From Paenibacillus sp. FSL R10-2782 (GTDB taxonomy: Bacteria > Bacillota > Bacilli > Paenibacillales > Paenibacillaceae), in NCBI RefSeq assembly GCF_038592985.1, contig NZ_CP151951.1, positions 1,417,001 through 1,481,000 of the forward strand: a stretch of 64,000 nt of DNA, in the 5' to 3' direction. The translations under genes and the position numbers were made by a program. Of this stretch, positions 17,097 through 26,431 are shown one piece after another. The notes beneath the pieces were generated by a model. The model ran no database searches. It saw nothing but the letters and a program-made list of their open reading frames with translations, and had not been told where the DNA came from. Each line of letters opens with the position of its first letter. The first letter of the stretch is position 1.

Positions 17097-18011
17097 TCAA
17101 TGCTGCTCATGAGGAGAATGTAGTTCCTCCAGTGCTTCCTTCAGTGAAGGATAGTTAAACTGAAATCCGTGCTCCAGCGCCTTGCGCGGGATTACTTTTT
17201 GACCGTCTAAAACGAGGGTACTCATCTCGCCGACCAGCTTTTGTACGAGAACGCCGGGAACGGGGAACCAGTGTGGGCGGTGGTATACCTCAGCCACGGT
17301 TTTACCAAACTGGTCGTTCGTCAATGGATGTGGTGATGAAGCGTTCACAGCCCCGGCGATATTCGGCGTATGGATGCAATGGGTGATCAGGCGGACGATA
17401 TCCTTAATATGAATCCAGCTCATCCATTGATGGCCGCTGCCTATTTTGCCGCCGAATCCGAAGCTGTAAGGCAGCTTCATCAGTGGAAATGCACCGCGTT
17501 TGCTGTCCAGTACGAGACTAATGCGCAGCTTGATTAACCGGGCATTGGAAGGGTAGGCGTTGGCGGCCTCCTCCCACTGCTCGACCACTTGAGACAGAAA
17601 GTCTTCCGAACGGCGCGGGCTGGTTTCATCGAACGTTTCAGTAAGAGATGTACCGTAGGCGGCGACAGCCGAAGCCTGAATGATAACTTCCGGCTTTTTT
17701 TGCAGAGCATTTAGTGCTTGGGCCAATTTGGCAACAGACAACAGGCGTGATTGGAGAATCCTTTGTTTGGACTTGTCCGTCCAGCGCTGGTTCAGCGTTT
17801 CGCCTGCCAAATTAATGGCCACATCTATGCCCTCTAATGATTCCGGTTTTTGTTTCAGCTCGTTCCAGCTCATATATTGCAAGCGTGGGCTAGCTTCGTG
17901 ACCTGCCATGGGTTTACGGGTGATTATCTTCACCGTATGCCCGTCGTTGAGCAAGCTTTTGGTCAGCGCACACCCTACTAATCCAGTACCTCCGCATATG
18001 ACGATGTTCAT
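17097..18011 (-). CDS. TIGR01777/YfhF-like SDR epimerase
   Basis: The 304-residue atypical extended short-chain dehydrogenase has an NAD(P)-binding Rossmann motif GGTGLVG at residues 7-13. It also has INLAGETLNQRW and ASAVAAYG, with a C-terminal DUF1731 region (GVLVQKLVGEMSTLVLDGQKVIPRKALE). The substrate is unknown in the family (YfhF in Bacillus, YfcH in E. coli). It is monocistronic and transcribed against its neighbours. Confidence 0.88.
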   Translation of the reverse strand: MNIVICGGTGLVGCALTKSLLNDGHTVKIITRKPMAGHEASPRLQYMSWNELKQKPESLEGIDVAINLAGETLNQRWTDKSKQRILQSRLLSVAKLAQALNALQKKPEVIIQASAVAAYGTSLTETFDETSPRRSEDFLSQVVEQWEEAANAYPSNARLIKLRISLVLDSKRGAFPLMKLPYSFGFGGKIGSGHQWMSWIHIKDIVRLITHCIHTPNIAGAVNASSPHPLTNDQFGKTVAEVYHRPHWFPVPGVLVQKLVGEMSTLVLDGQKVIPRKALEHGFQFNYPSLKEALEELHSPHEQH

Positions 18012-18405
18012 GGAGTTCGACTCTCCTTCCGATTTGCAAAAAAATATGTATGTGAATCCATTTCATAAATGATTAAGCCAACGAAATGTATACTACATAT
18101 AGGCAAATAAAAACATTTTGATCTATATGTACTCTTGATTAAAGCTACTGAGGGTATTATGAAATGGATTCATGTTATAGAATATAACCCTTTTCAAGAA
18201 AAAAACCTCATTCGAATGTACCTGTATACGCTAAAGGATGTCAATCCATGCTATCATTTACCTCGTTTCCCTTCGTGTATTCCTGATTTGTGTGTGCACT
18301 ACCATAAAAGCCATGTTGTTTGATTTCAATAATCACGTTAAAATGATTAAATCAAAATAAGATAATCATAACAGAATAACAAGGATAAGGGGATGAAACC
18401 GAATC
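18012..18405. other. Gene-poor AT-rich spacer
   Basis: 394 bases between the SDR gene and nfo. A 54-codon frame from ATG 18159 (MKWIHVIEYN) has only a weak GAGGG site and no recognisable family, so it is not called. AT-rich sequence with repeated GATTAAATC-like words at 18330-18370 probably holds the nfo promoter. Confidence 0.4.
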
Positions 18406-19533
18406 ATGCTGAAAATTGGTTCTCATGTGTCCTTCTCGGACAAGGGTCTGCTCAGCGCTACAAAAGAAGCGTCTTCATACGGGTCCAGTTCGTTCATGAT
18501 ATACACGGGGGCACCGCAAAACACGCGTCGTAAGCCGATGGAATCCATGTATCTGGAGGAAGGCAAGCAGTTGATGGCTGAAAAAGGGATGGATGATATC
18601 GTGGTGCATGCCCCGTATATTATCAATCTCGGCTCTTACAAAGAAAATACCTATGAGCTGGCAGTCAGCTTTCTTCAAGAGGAAATTCGTCGCACCCACG
18701 CGATTGGCGTGAAAAATATCGTGCTTCATCCGGGCGCTTTTACCGATAAGGATGCTGAATATGGAATTGGGCGTATCGCCGACGGTTTGAATGAGGTACT
18801 AAACGGCGTGAAGGAGACGGATGTTAACATTGCGCTGGAAACGATGGCAGGCAAAGGCACCGAAATGGGCCGCAGCTTCGAAGAAATTGCCTCCATTATA
18901 GATAAAGTAGAGCACAACGAGCGTCTTACCGTTTGTATGGATACCTGTCACATACACGATGCCGGCTATGACATTGTGAATGATCTGGATGGCGTTCTGG
19001 AGCAATTTGATCGTATTGTCGGGCTGGATCGCATCGCAGTGGTTCACGTCAATGACAGTAAAAATGCGGTTGGCGCCCATAAAGACCGTCATACTCCGAT
19101 TGGATCGGGCTGGTTAGGCTATCAGACCATTCATAACGTGGTGCATCACGATGCGCTTCAAGGCCGCCCGTTTATTTTGGAAACGCCATGGATCGGGAAG
19201 GAAGCGAAAACCCAGCGTCCAATGTATGAGGTTGAAATCGCTTTGCTTCGCGGGAATGTGAAGGAGCGTTTTGGCGATGAATTTTTGGGTCAGGTAGAGC
19301 AGTTGCATTCGTTTTTCAAAAAGCAGGATGTGGATGTGCGTAACTTTGTACTGGATACCTGGACGCTGCTGAAAAATGATGCCAAAGCGAAAAAAGCCGA
19401 TCCGCGCGAACCGCTGGAACGTCTGTATGACATGGTAACGGAAGCAGCACTGTTTCCGGAGTTGAGCGAAGAACATATTAATCATCGTCTGATTGCCTGG
19501 TTTGCCGGCAGTCATTTGCCAGTGACGGTATAA
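18406..19533 (+). CDS. nfo: Endonuclease IV with C-terminal extension
   Basis: The 375-residue protein is an AP endonuclease of base-excision repair, incising 5' of abasic sites with a Zn cluster. Residues 1-280 form the AP2 TIM barrel: [63 protein letters not shown] and ILETPW. Family members are usually about 280-300 residues, so the helical tail of about 80 residues ([17 protein letters not shown] ... [11 protein letters not shown]) is extra. Its role is unknown. purU follows about 20 bases later and may be co-transcribed. Confidence 0.92.
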   Translation: MLKIGSHVSFSDKGLLSATKEASSYGSSSFMIYTGAPQNTRRKPMESMYLEEGKQLMAEKGMDDIVVHAPYIINLGSYKENTYELAVSFLQEEIRRTHAIGVKNIVLHPGAFTDKDAEYGIGRIADGLNEVLNGVKETDVNIALETMAGKGTEMGRSFEEIASIIDKVEHNERLTVCMDTCHIHDAGYDIVNDLDGVLEQFDRIVGLDRIAVVHVNDSKNAVGAHKDRHTPIGSGWLGYQTIHNVVHHDALQGRPFILETPWIGKEAKTQRPMYEVEIALLRGNVKERFGDEFLGQVEQLHSFFKKQDVDVRNFVLDTWTLLKNDAKAKKADPREPLERLYDMVTEAALFPELSEEHINHRLIAWFAGSHLPVTV

Positions 19534-19555
19534 GCCAAGGGGGAATTGTAGCCAC

Positions 19556-20455
19556 ATGGAACTTCACGTAAAACATCAGCCAAACAGCACTCAATCTGCG
19601 CATGAAAACCGTGCGCGTATGCTCGTATCCTGTCCTGATGGCCCGGGTATTGTAGCGGCCGTGTCTCGCTTTTTGTATGAGCATGGCGCCAATATTGTTC
19701 AATCTGATCAATACACGATGGACCCGTCCGGCGGTATGTTTTTTATGCGGGTTGAATTTGATCTGCCATACTTGAGTGAAACCCAGTCCCAACTGGAGCA
19801 GGATTTTGCCGCGGTTGCAGAACAATTCCGAATGGAGTGGACGATTTCAGCGGTCAGCCGCAAGAAAAAGCTCGCTATTTTCGTTTCCAAAGAAGATCAT
19901 TGTCTGGTGGAGCTATTGTGGCAATGGCAGGCAGGGGATCTGGATGCGGATATTTCTTTGGTCGTCAGCAATCATCCGGATATGAAGGAGTACGTGGAAT
20001 CATTCGGCATTCCGTATCACCATATTCCGGTGACAGCCGATACCAAACCGGAGGCGGAACGCCGTCAACTAGAGGTTATTGGTGAAGATATTGATGTCAT
20101 TATTTTGGCCCGGTACATGCAGATTATTTCACCCAAGTTCATTGAGCATTACCGCAACCGGATCATCAATATTCATCATTCGTTCCTGCCTGCATTCGTG
20201 GGTGGAAAGCCATATGCTCAAGCCTATAATCGCGGTGTGAAAATTATTGGCGCTACCGCACATTATGTAACTGAGGAACTGGACGGTGGCCCGATCATCG
20301 AGCAGGATGTGCAGCGGGTAAGCCACGGTGATGATGTCAATGAGTTAAAACGGATCGGTCGCACCATTGAGCGGGTCGTTTTGGCAAGAGCCGTGAAGTG
20401 GCATGCGGAGGACCGAATTTTGGTTCATGAAAACAAAACGGTCGTTTTTAACTGA
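19556..20455 (+). CDS. purU: Formyltetrahydrofolate deformylase
   Basis: The 299-residue enzyme hydrolyses 10-formyl-THF to formate and THF, feeding formate to PurT-type purine synthesis. An N-terminal ACT domain (about 15-90: VSCPDGPGIVAAVSRFL) is followed by the formyltransferase fold (about 100-299: NHPDM, HHSFLPAFVGGKPY, GATAHYVTEELDGGPII). Catalytic Asn/His/Asp positions appear intact. AAGGGGG precedes ATG 19556 and a terminator follows. Confidence 0.95.
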   Translation: MELHVKHQPNSTQSAHENRARMLVSCPDGPGIVAAVSRFLYEHGANIVQSDQYTMDPSGGMFFMRVEFDLPYLSETQSQLEQDFAAVAEQFRMEWTISAVSRKKKLAIFVSKEDHCLVELLWQWQAGDLDADISLVVSNHPDMKEYVESFGIPYHHIPVTADTKPEAERRQLEVIGEDIDVIILARYMQIISPKFIEHYRNRIINIHHSFLPAFVGGKPYAQAYNRGVKIIGATAHYVTEELDGGPIIEQDVQRVSHGDDVNELKRIGRTIERVVLARAVKWHAEDRILVHENKTVVFN

Positions 20456-20490
20456 TTTTATATTTAAAGCTCATACATCTTCCAAGCAAA

Positions 20491-20522
20491 GCCCGTCGAG
20501 ATGACGGGTTTTTTCTTTTTTT
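20491..20522 (+). terminator. Terminator of nfo-purU
   Basis: CCCGTC / GACGGG stem with a short GAGAT loop and a long T-run. Confidence 0.85.
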
Positions 20523-20748
20523 TTATGCGGAAATTCAGTGTCAAAACCGGACAAAATACGTTATTTTTCGCGATTCTATGATTTTTAAACAATTTTCTAA
20601 ATTAAGTCACCATCTTCAAGCGTGTTAAGGAACGATAGTTTCAATGGTAAGGTGGAGATGAATTTCAGTTTGGCGTAGCCAAAAAGGTTTGCTTATTATT
20701 TGGGTTGGTTTATAATCAGTCGTATCGAGTATAAGGGTTGGTATATCA

Positions 20749-21147
20749 ATGAAATTAGATAGTAATAATCATTCAGTATTCTTATTGTATTATCATCTCG
20801 TACTTGTCGTGAAATATAGAAGAAATGTATTTGATGATGAAATATCCGATTATGCAAAAGACATGTTTGTGCGACTTGCGGAGGGTTACAACATAACTCT
20901 GATGGAATGGAATCATGACAATAACCATGTTCACGTTCTGTTCAAAGCACATCCGAACACTGAAATGACAAAGTTCATAAATGCGTATAAGAGTGCAAGT
21001 TCTCGACTCATCAAAAGAGATTTTCCGCAAGTCAGAAAGAAGCTTTGGAAAGAAATGTTTTGGTCAAGAAGTTTTTGCTTACTTACAACAGGTGGCTTGT
21101 CTGTTGAGGTAATAAAGAAGTATATAGAAAATCAAGGCCAAAAGTGA
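20749..21147 (+). CDS. tnpA: IS200/IS605 transposase TnpA (Y1 HUH)
   Basis: The 132-residue single-strand DNA transposase contains LYYHLVLVVKYRR, the HUH motif NNHVHVLF (two His) and a C-terminal catalytic Tyr in VIKKYIENQ. The length is that of an intact protein. It excises and inserts the element as single-stranded circles. It looks functional, unlike the adjacent tnpB. Twelve bases separate it from tnpB. Confidence 0.92.
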   Translation: MKLDSNNHSVFLLYYHLVLVVKYRRNVFDDEISDYAKDMFVRLAEGYNITLMEWNHDNNHVHVLFKAHPNTEMTKFINAYKSASSRLIKRDFPQVRKKLWKEMFWSRSFCLLTTGGLSVEVIKKYIENQGQK

Positions 21148-21158
21148 GATAAGAATAT

Positions 21159-22273
21159 ATGGCTAAATATAATAAAGCATATAAGTTCCGTTTGTATCCA
21201 ACAGAGGAACAAGCCCACCTTATGCGTAAAACTTTTGGTTGTGTTCGTTTTGTGTATAACAAAATGTTAGCTGAACGCAAGGAAGTATACAAACAGTTCA
21301 AGGACGATAAAGAAGCCTTGAAAAAGCAAAAGTTCCCTACCCCTGCTAAGTACAAAGATGAGTTTGTGTGGCTGAAAGAAGTCGATTCTTTGGCATTGGC
21401 TAATGCCCAATTAAACTTGCAGACTGCTTACAGAAATTTCTATAGTGGAACGACTGATTTCCTACATTTAAGAGTAAGAATGCAAGAAAATCATACATAA
21501 CCCATGTTGTGAACGGAAACATTATGCTTATGAATGGCTATATCAAATTACCAAAGCTCAAACGGGTGAAAGTAAAACAACATAGAGAAATCCCTGCTGA
21601 ACATATCATGAAGTCATGTACGATCTCGATGACATCCACTGGGAAATACTACGTGTCTATTCTCACTGAATATGAGATGGAACGTATTCAAAAACAAGTC
21701 GAAACCGTTGTTGGGTTAGACTTTACAATGGCTGAACTATATGTCGGTAGTGAGGGTGAGAAAGCCAATTATCCTCGTTTCTACCGCCAAATGTTAGATC
21801 GTTTAGTGAAAGCACAACGTACCTTATCCAGACGTGTGAAAGGTTCTTCTCGTTGGAACAAGCAAAGGATGGTAGTAGCAAAGCTTCATGAAAAAATCAC
21901 CAACCAACGAAAAGACTTTCTACATAAGGAATCACACAAATTGGCCAAACGGTATGATGGAGTGGTCATTGAAGATCTCAACATGAAAGGAATGTCGCAA
22001 GCCCTGAACTTTGGCAAAAGCGTTGCTGACAATGCTTGGGGAATGTTCACGACATTTCTCCAATACAAGTTAGAGGAGCAAGGAAAAAAACTGATAAAAA
22101 TAGACAAGTGGTTTCCATCGTCTAAGACTTGCTCGTGTTGCGGTAAAGTAAAGGAATCTCTATCCCTTTCTGAACGTATATTCCACTGTGAATGTGGTTT
22201 TGTGTCAGATAGGGATGGGAACGCTTCTATCAATATCAGAAGCGAAGGATTGCGGCTGTTAGAGCAATTATAG
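21159..22273 (+). pseudogene. tnpB: TnpB (RNA-guided nuclease) with one-base frameshift
   Basis: The first frame (21159-21500) has the HTH (KAYKFRLYPTEEQAHLMRKT). It breaks near 21458-21460, where GATTTCC would need one more T to read DFPTFKSKNARKSYITHVVNG and continue. The second frame carries all three RuvC acidic residues (GLDFT, VIEDLN, DRDGNASINI) and the zinc-ribbon CSCCG/CECG. So a single T loss splits an otherwise complete protein of about 370 residues. A sequencing slip or transcriptional slippage is possible, but the TTT run is short. Confidence 0.85.
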
Positions 22274-22386
22274 CCCACAATAGAGCATGGTTCAGGCTTG
22301 ATAGCTAAGTAAATTTCGTACCGTTAGGTACGATTACCTTAGAAGCCCTCACCTCTAAGCGTTAGTGTAAGTGGAGGGTAGTTCAC
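22274..22386 (+). ncRNA. Putative TnpB omega-RNA / right end of the IS element
   Basis: Between the tnpB stop and the TTCAC end lie a CGTACC/GGTACG hairpin (about 22318-22333) and the RE hairpin. TnpB guide RNAs comprise the tnpB 3' end and the RE, and run into the flank as guide. Here the first guide bases would be at 22387 onward. The RNA would start within the tnpB coding region. Inferred from family knowledge. Confidence 0.45.
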
Positions 22387-22461
22387 ATGAGGTTAATACT
22401 TTGCGGGTATATTTAAATGAGGACCTGGTACGATATTTCGACAATCAACTTTATAAACGAT

Positions 22462-22491
22462 CTGGCAAACCTGCACGGCAAATGGTACAAT
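22462..22491 (+). promoter_or_regulatory. Putative promoter of tkt
   Basis: CTGGCA (-35), 18 bases, TACAAT (-10), about 140 bases before the start codon. This leaves a leader with a weak GGCGTC/GACGGC hairpin near 22548-22573. Confidence 0.4.
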
Positions 22492-22632
22492 GTTTAAGGA
22501 TGTATAAGTCATATTGAAACATTCAAGCAGATTCACTCACTTCAATGGGCGTCGTTACTATAGGAGACGGCGGTATTGGAGAGCATGACCTAATGCAATT
22601 GGCATACTTTTTACAATATGAGGAGGCTAACC

Positions 22633-24678
22633 ATGACTGACCAGAATCAAGCGATTCAAAAGGATGAAAACTCCACGATCGACAATTTGTCCATTACGAC
22701 AATCCGTACGTTGGCAATTGATGCCATCGAGAAAGCAAACTCGGGACATCCCGGCATGCCGATGGGTTCCGCGCCGATGGGCTACCAACTATTTGCTAAA
22801 ACGATGAATCATAACCCGAATCACCCTACATGGATTAACCGTGACCGTTTTGTACTGTCCGCTGGACACGGCTCCATGCTGCTGTACAGCCTGCTGCACC
22901 TGAGCGGCTATGATCTGCCTATGGAAGAACTGAAACAATTCCGTCAATGGGGCAGCCTTACACCAGGTCATCCTGAGTTTGGACACACCGCTGGTGTAGA
23001 CGCTACAACCGGACCTCTGGGACAAGGCGTAGCTATGGCCGTAGGTATGGCAATGGCTGAAGCTCAATTGGGCGCAACCTATAATAAAGATCAATTCAAA
23101 GTTGTGGATCACTTCACCTATGCAATCTGTGGCGATGGCGATCTGATGGAGGGCCTGTCTCACGAAGCGGCTTCGCTGGCTGGACGTTTGCAATTGGGCA
23201 AGCTGATCGTATTGTTTGATTCCAATGATATCACACTGGACGGCAAGCTGAACCTGTCCTCTTCCGAGAGTGTTGCCAAACGCTTTGAAGCATACAACTG
23301 GCAAGTGCTGCGCGTAGAAGACGGTAACGACCTTCCAGCGATCCAAAAAGCAATTGAAGAAGCGCAAGGCGACTCCACACGTCCTACGTTGATTGAAGTG
23401 AAAACAGTCATCGGCTACGGAAGCCCGAACAAACAAGGTAAAGGCGGACATGGCGGTACTCACGGTTCCCCACTGGGTGCAGATGAAGCCAAGCTGACTA
23501 AAGAATTTTACAAATGGGTATACGAAGAGGACTTCCACGTACCGCAAGAGGTTCGCGAGCATTTTGCTAAAGTAAAAGAGCGCGGCATCGCAGCTAACAA
23601 AGCATGGGATGAACAGTTCGCGAAATACAAAGCGGCTCACCCTGACCTGGCAGCTCAGTTCGAAACAGCGGTAAACGGCGATCTTCCAGAAGGATGGGAC
23701 CGTGACCTTCCGAAGTACACGACTGAAGACAAAGCAGTTTCGACTCGCGTGGCTTCCGGTAATGCACTGAACGGATTGGCTCCAAACGTACCGTTCCTGA
23801 CTGGCGGATCTGCCGATCTGGAAAGCTCCACGATGACACACTTGAACAACCTGACGAACTTTACGCCAGAAGACTATGCTGGCCGTAACATCTATTTCGG
23901 TATCCGTGAGTTTGGTATGGCTGCTGCGATGAATGGTATGACATTGCACCAAGGGGTAAAAGTATTCGGCGGTACATTCTTCGTGTTTACGGATTACCTG
24001 CGTCCGGCCGTTCGTCTGGCAGCTCTAATGGGATTGCCTGTAACTTACGTTCTGACTCACGACAGTATTGCTGTTGGTGAAGACGGCCCGACTCATGAGC
24101 CGATCGAACAATTGGCTTCCCTGCGTATTATCCCGAACCTGACGGTTATTCGTCCGGCGGATGGCAATGAAACTTCCGCTGCTTGGGCTTACACGCTGGA
24201 AAACAAGAAAAACCCGGTTGCTCTGGTATTGACTCGTCAAAACCTGCCAATCCTGGCTGCTACTGCTGAACATGCACGCGAAGGTATTAAACGCGGTGCT
24301 TATGTCATTGCAGATGCGACAGACGGCAAGCCGGTTGCTCAAATTCTGGCTACGGGTTCCGAAGTACAACTGGCTGTTAAAGCTCAGGAAGCACTGGCGG
24401 AGCAAGGTATCCAAGTACGCGTTATCAGCTTCCCAAGCTGGGATTTGTTCGAAAAACAAGACAAAGCATACAAAGATTCCGTTCTGCTGCCTGAAGTAAA
24501 AGCACGTTTGGCTGTAGAAATGGCTTATCCACTGGGCTGGGAAAAATATGTCGGCGACCAAGGCGACATTCTCGGTATCAGCACATTTGGCGCATCCGCA
24601 CCTGGCGACCGCGTCATTAAGGAATATGGCTTTACGGTAGAGAACGTTGTTAATCGTGTAAAAGCTTTGTTGAAATAA
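22633..24678 (+). CDS. tkt: Transketolase
   Basis: The 681-residue thiamine-diphosphate enzyme of the pentose phosphate pathway moves two-carbon ketol units. It has the [16 protein letters not shown]-terminal motif, [15 protein letters not shown], the ThDP/Mg site [13 protein letters not shown] and, in the second domain, [11 protein letters not shown] and [15 protein letters not shown]. Length is normal. AGGAGG lies 6 bases before ATG 22633; the ATG at 22618 overlaps the ribosome site and is rejected. Codon use is strongly biased, as in highly expressed genes. Confidence 0.97.
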   Translation: MTDQNQAIQKDENSTIDNLSITTIRTLAIDAIEKANSGHPGMPMGSAPMGYQLFAKTMNHNPNHPTWINRDRFVLSAGHGSMLLYSLLHLSGYDLPMEELKQFRQWGSLTPGHPEFGHTAGVDATTGPLGQGVAMAVGMAMAEAQLGATYNKDQFKVVDHFTYAICGDGDLMEGLSHEAASLAGRLQLGKLIVLFDSNDITLDGKLNLSSSESVAKRFEAYNWQVLRVEDGNDLPAIQKAIEEAQGDSTRPTLIEVKTVIGYGSPNKQGKGGHGGTHGSPLGADEAKLTKEFYKWVYEEDFHVPQEVREHFAKVKERGIAANKAWDEQFAKYKAAHPDLAAQFETAVNGDLPEGWDRDLPKYTTEDKAVSTRVASGNALNGLAPNVPFLTGGSADLESSTMTHLNNLTNFTPEDYAGRNIYFGIREFGMAAAMNGMTLHQGVKVFGGTFFVFTDYLRPAVRLAALMGLPVTYVLTHDSIAVGEDGPTHEPIEQLASLRIIPNLTVIRPADGNETSAAWAYTLENKKNPVALVLTRQNLPILAATAEHAREGIKRGAYVIADATDGKPVAQILATGSEVQLAVKAQEALAEQGIQVRVISFPSWDLFEKQDKAYKDSVLLPEVKARLAVEMAYPLGWEKYVGDQGDILGISTFGASAPGDRVIKEYGFTVENVVNRVKALLK

Positions 24679-24690
24679 AACAACCTATTA

Positions 24691-24734
24691 AACAGACAGT
24701 CGTAACCTGAGTAAGGCTTACGGCTGTTTGTTTC
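24691..24734 (+). terminator. Terminator of tkt
   Basis: AACAGACAGTCGTAA / TTACGGCTGTTTGTT stem (one G-U), 12-base loop. Confidence 0.75.
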
Positions 24735-24849
24735 GTACATTGAGGAACTTTGCGGCCGTGTGTATTTTCGTACTGAGGCTTGGAACAAATATATGTTATG
24801 ATCCATAAATATTCATTCAACCATTGATGAGCAGATGAGGGGATAACGA

Positions 24850-25164
24850 ATGACACAGTTTGATGGAGTCAGCGTAGTTAAAAAAGCAAATATATATTAC
24901 GACGGTCAGGTTACAAGCCGTACGGTTATTTTGGGTGACGGCAGTAAGGTAACATTGGGAATTATGCTGCCTGGAACGTATGAATTCGGCACGGATTCTC
25001 GTGAGATTATGGAGATTTTGGCAGGGGATTTGAAGGTGTTGCTTCCAGGTACTGAGGAATGGCTGGAAATACAGGGAACGGCAACGTTCCACGTGCCTGC
25101 GCAATCTTCCTTCAAGCTGGAAGTACGAAGCGTAACGGATTACTGCTGTTCTTACCCGGAATAA
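24850..25164 (+). CDS. ppnP: Pyrimidine/purine nucleoside phosphorylase (DUF1255)
   Basis: The 104-residue single-domain cupin-like protein fits the PpnP family along its whole length: [48 protein letters not shown] and [13 protein letters not shown]. The family phosphorolyses several nucleosides. It is monocistronic, with its own GAGGGG ribosome site and a following hairpin. Confidence 0.9.
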   Translation: MTQFDGVSVVKKANIYYDGQVTSRTVILGDGSKVTLGIMLPGTYEFGTDSREIMEILAGDLKVLLPGTEEWLEIQGTATFHVPAQSSFKLEVRSVTDYCCSYPE

Positions 25165-25176
25165 GCAGTGAAAAAA

Positions 25177-25216
25177 GGGCAAGCACCACTTGATTTTAAG
25201 CCAAGTGTGCTTCCCC
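25177..25216. terminator. Bidirectional terminator between ppnP and the minus-strand dehydrogenase
   Basis: GGGCAAGCACCACTTG / CAAGTGTGCTTCCCC stem, with A-run on the left and weak T-run on the right. It serves convergent genes. Confidence 0.7.
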
Positions 25217-25274
25217 TATAAGCTATGCGATATGTACAAAGCACAGCAACATGGATAACAAAGAAGGATGCGGC

Positions 25275-26174
25275 TTATTTGAGTGGCTTACCGCCAATAG
25301 TGTGGCCGATCCAAGCCTCATAGGTCTTCACGACAGCGGACAAGTCCTCATCTCCGTAGCCTTGCGTTTGACCGGCTTGAAACAGGCTTTTGGCAATGGA
25401 CAGCATAGGCGCAGGAATGGACTGGTTATCCGTCAGCGAGGCAGCAAGCTTCAAGTCTTTGAGCATCAAGGCCAGTGAGAACTGGTTGCTGAAATCATGC
25501 TCGATGATTTTGCGTCCTTTCAGGTCAGCAGCCTTGCTGCCTGCCGATCCGAGCTGTACCAGCTCAAGGAAGCTTTCCGCCGGAATACCGGATTTGGCGG
25601 CGATGGCAAAGCCCTCAGCCAGAGCGAGATTGTTAATACCGACCATCGTGTTATGTGCGAGCTTGGCTACGGCCCCGCTGCCATTCGGTCCCATGTGAAG
25701 CACCTTTTTGCCCAGCGTATCAAAAACGTCCGACTGTGCGGCAATGGCCTCCGCGTCACCGCCGACCATGAACACGAGCGTACCGTCCACAGCAGCAGGC
25801 TTACTGCCCGTTACCGGAGCATCAATGAAGGAACATCCCAGCTTGTCCGCTTCGGCGGCCAGTTGTTTGACCAGCTCAGGTGAAATGGTGCTGTTGTCCA
25901 TCACAGTTACACCAGGCGTAAGACCGGCAAACACGCCGTCCTCGCCGTAGTAGATATCACGGATCGAGTGATCATCGCTGACCATGGTAATGACCAGCTG
26001 CTGGCCTTCAGCCGCCTCACGGGGCGTTGAAGCCGTACGCGCGCCTTGTTCTGCCAGTGGTTCGCAGCGTGAAGCGGTGCGGTTGTAGACCGTGACTCCA
26101 TATCCCTGCTTCAACAGATTGGATGCCATTGGGGCGCCCATGGTGCCCAGTCCGATAAATCCGATGTTTTTCAT
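25275..26174 (-). CDS. NAD(P)-dependent beta-hydroxyacid dehydrogenase (HIBADH/GarR family)
   Basis: The 299-residue protein has an N-terminal Rossmann motif IGFIGLGTMGAPMASNL, the substrate loop DAPVTGSKPAAVDGTL and the catalytic Lys in AKLAHNTMVG. The C-terminal helical domain contains KDLKLAASL. Relatives act on 3-hydroxyisobutyrate, tartronate semialdehyde or succinic semialdehyde; the substrate cannot be chosen here. It is divergent from pgi. Confidence 0.9.
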   Translation of the reverse strand: MKNIGFIGLGTMGAPMASNLLKQGYGVTVYNRTASRCEPLAEQGARTASTPREAAEGQQLVITMVSDDHSIRDIYYGEDGVFAGLTPGVTVMDNSTISPELVKQLAAEADKLGCSFIDAPVTGSKPAAVDGTLVFMVGGDAEAIAAQSDVFDTLGKKVLHMGPNGSGAVAKLAHNTMVGINNLALAEGFAIAAKSGIPAESFLELVQLGSAGSKAADLKGRKIIEHDFSNQFSLALMLKDLKLAASLTDNQSIPAPMLSIAKSLFQAGQTQGYGDEDLSAVVKTYEAWIGHTIGGKPLK

Positions 26175-26303
26175 AGCTAATCACCTTTCTTGTTGGAGGT
26201 TGCCGTCCGATGCAGATACACGAGTTCGGCTTGAATGGATTGTTTATATATAGGGGTTGATCTCTATTTATTGTAGCATGGGTATCCCACGCTATCTACA
26301 CTA

Positions 26304-26352
26304 GGGCCTGGCAAGGCACCGGACACATAGGTAACGCAAGCTTGTCAGGCCC
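26304..26352 (+). promoter_or_regulatory. Inverted repeat in the pgi leader
   Basis: A 12-bp repeat GGGCCTGGCAAG / CTTGTCAGGCCC (one G-U) with a 25-base loop lies 80 bases before the pgi start. It has no T-run after it, so it is not a plain terminator. It could be an operator, an mRNA-stabilising hairpin or a structured leader. Confidence 0.45.
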
Positions 26353-26431
26353 TGCAAATTAAAGTATCCTATTCCTAAGTCCTTATGTTCGTATTCATGG
26401 TCTTAGCAATACAAAACAGGAGGTTCCAAAC

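Larger units (their letters stand above)
20640..22386 (+). mobile_element. IS200/IS605-family element (left end approximate)
   Basis: A tyrosine transposase gene is followed by a frameshifted tnpB. On the left a perfect hairpin TTTGGC-GTA-GCCAAA lies at about 20669-20684. On the right CCCTCAC/GTGGAGGG encloses CTAAGCGTTAG (22346-22378) and ends TTCAC at 22386, the usual right-end form. These elements have subterminal hairpins instead of inverted repeats and make no target duplication. The left boundary is a guess within about 40 bases. Confidence 0.75.

Noticed and set aside
18159..18323. 54-codon frame in the spacer before nfo
   Set aside because: Weak ribosome site, no family, and sequence more like an AT-rich regulatory spacer.
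21509..22273. Second half of tnpB as an independent gene
   Set aside because: It continues the TnpB protein exactly across a single missing T and has no ribosome site of its own.
22789..23952. 387-codon minus-strand frame opposite tkt
   Set aside because: Antisense to strongly codon-biased transketolase sequence; no start signal or recognisable domain.
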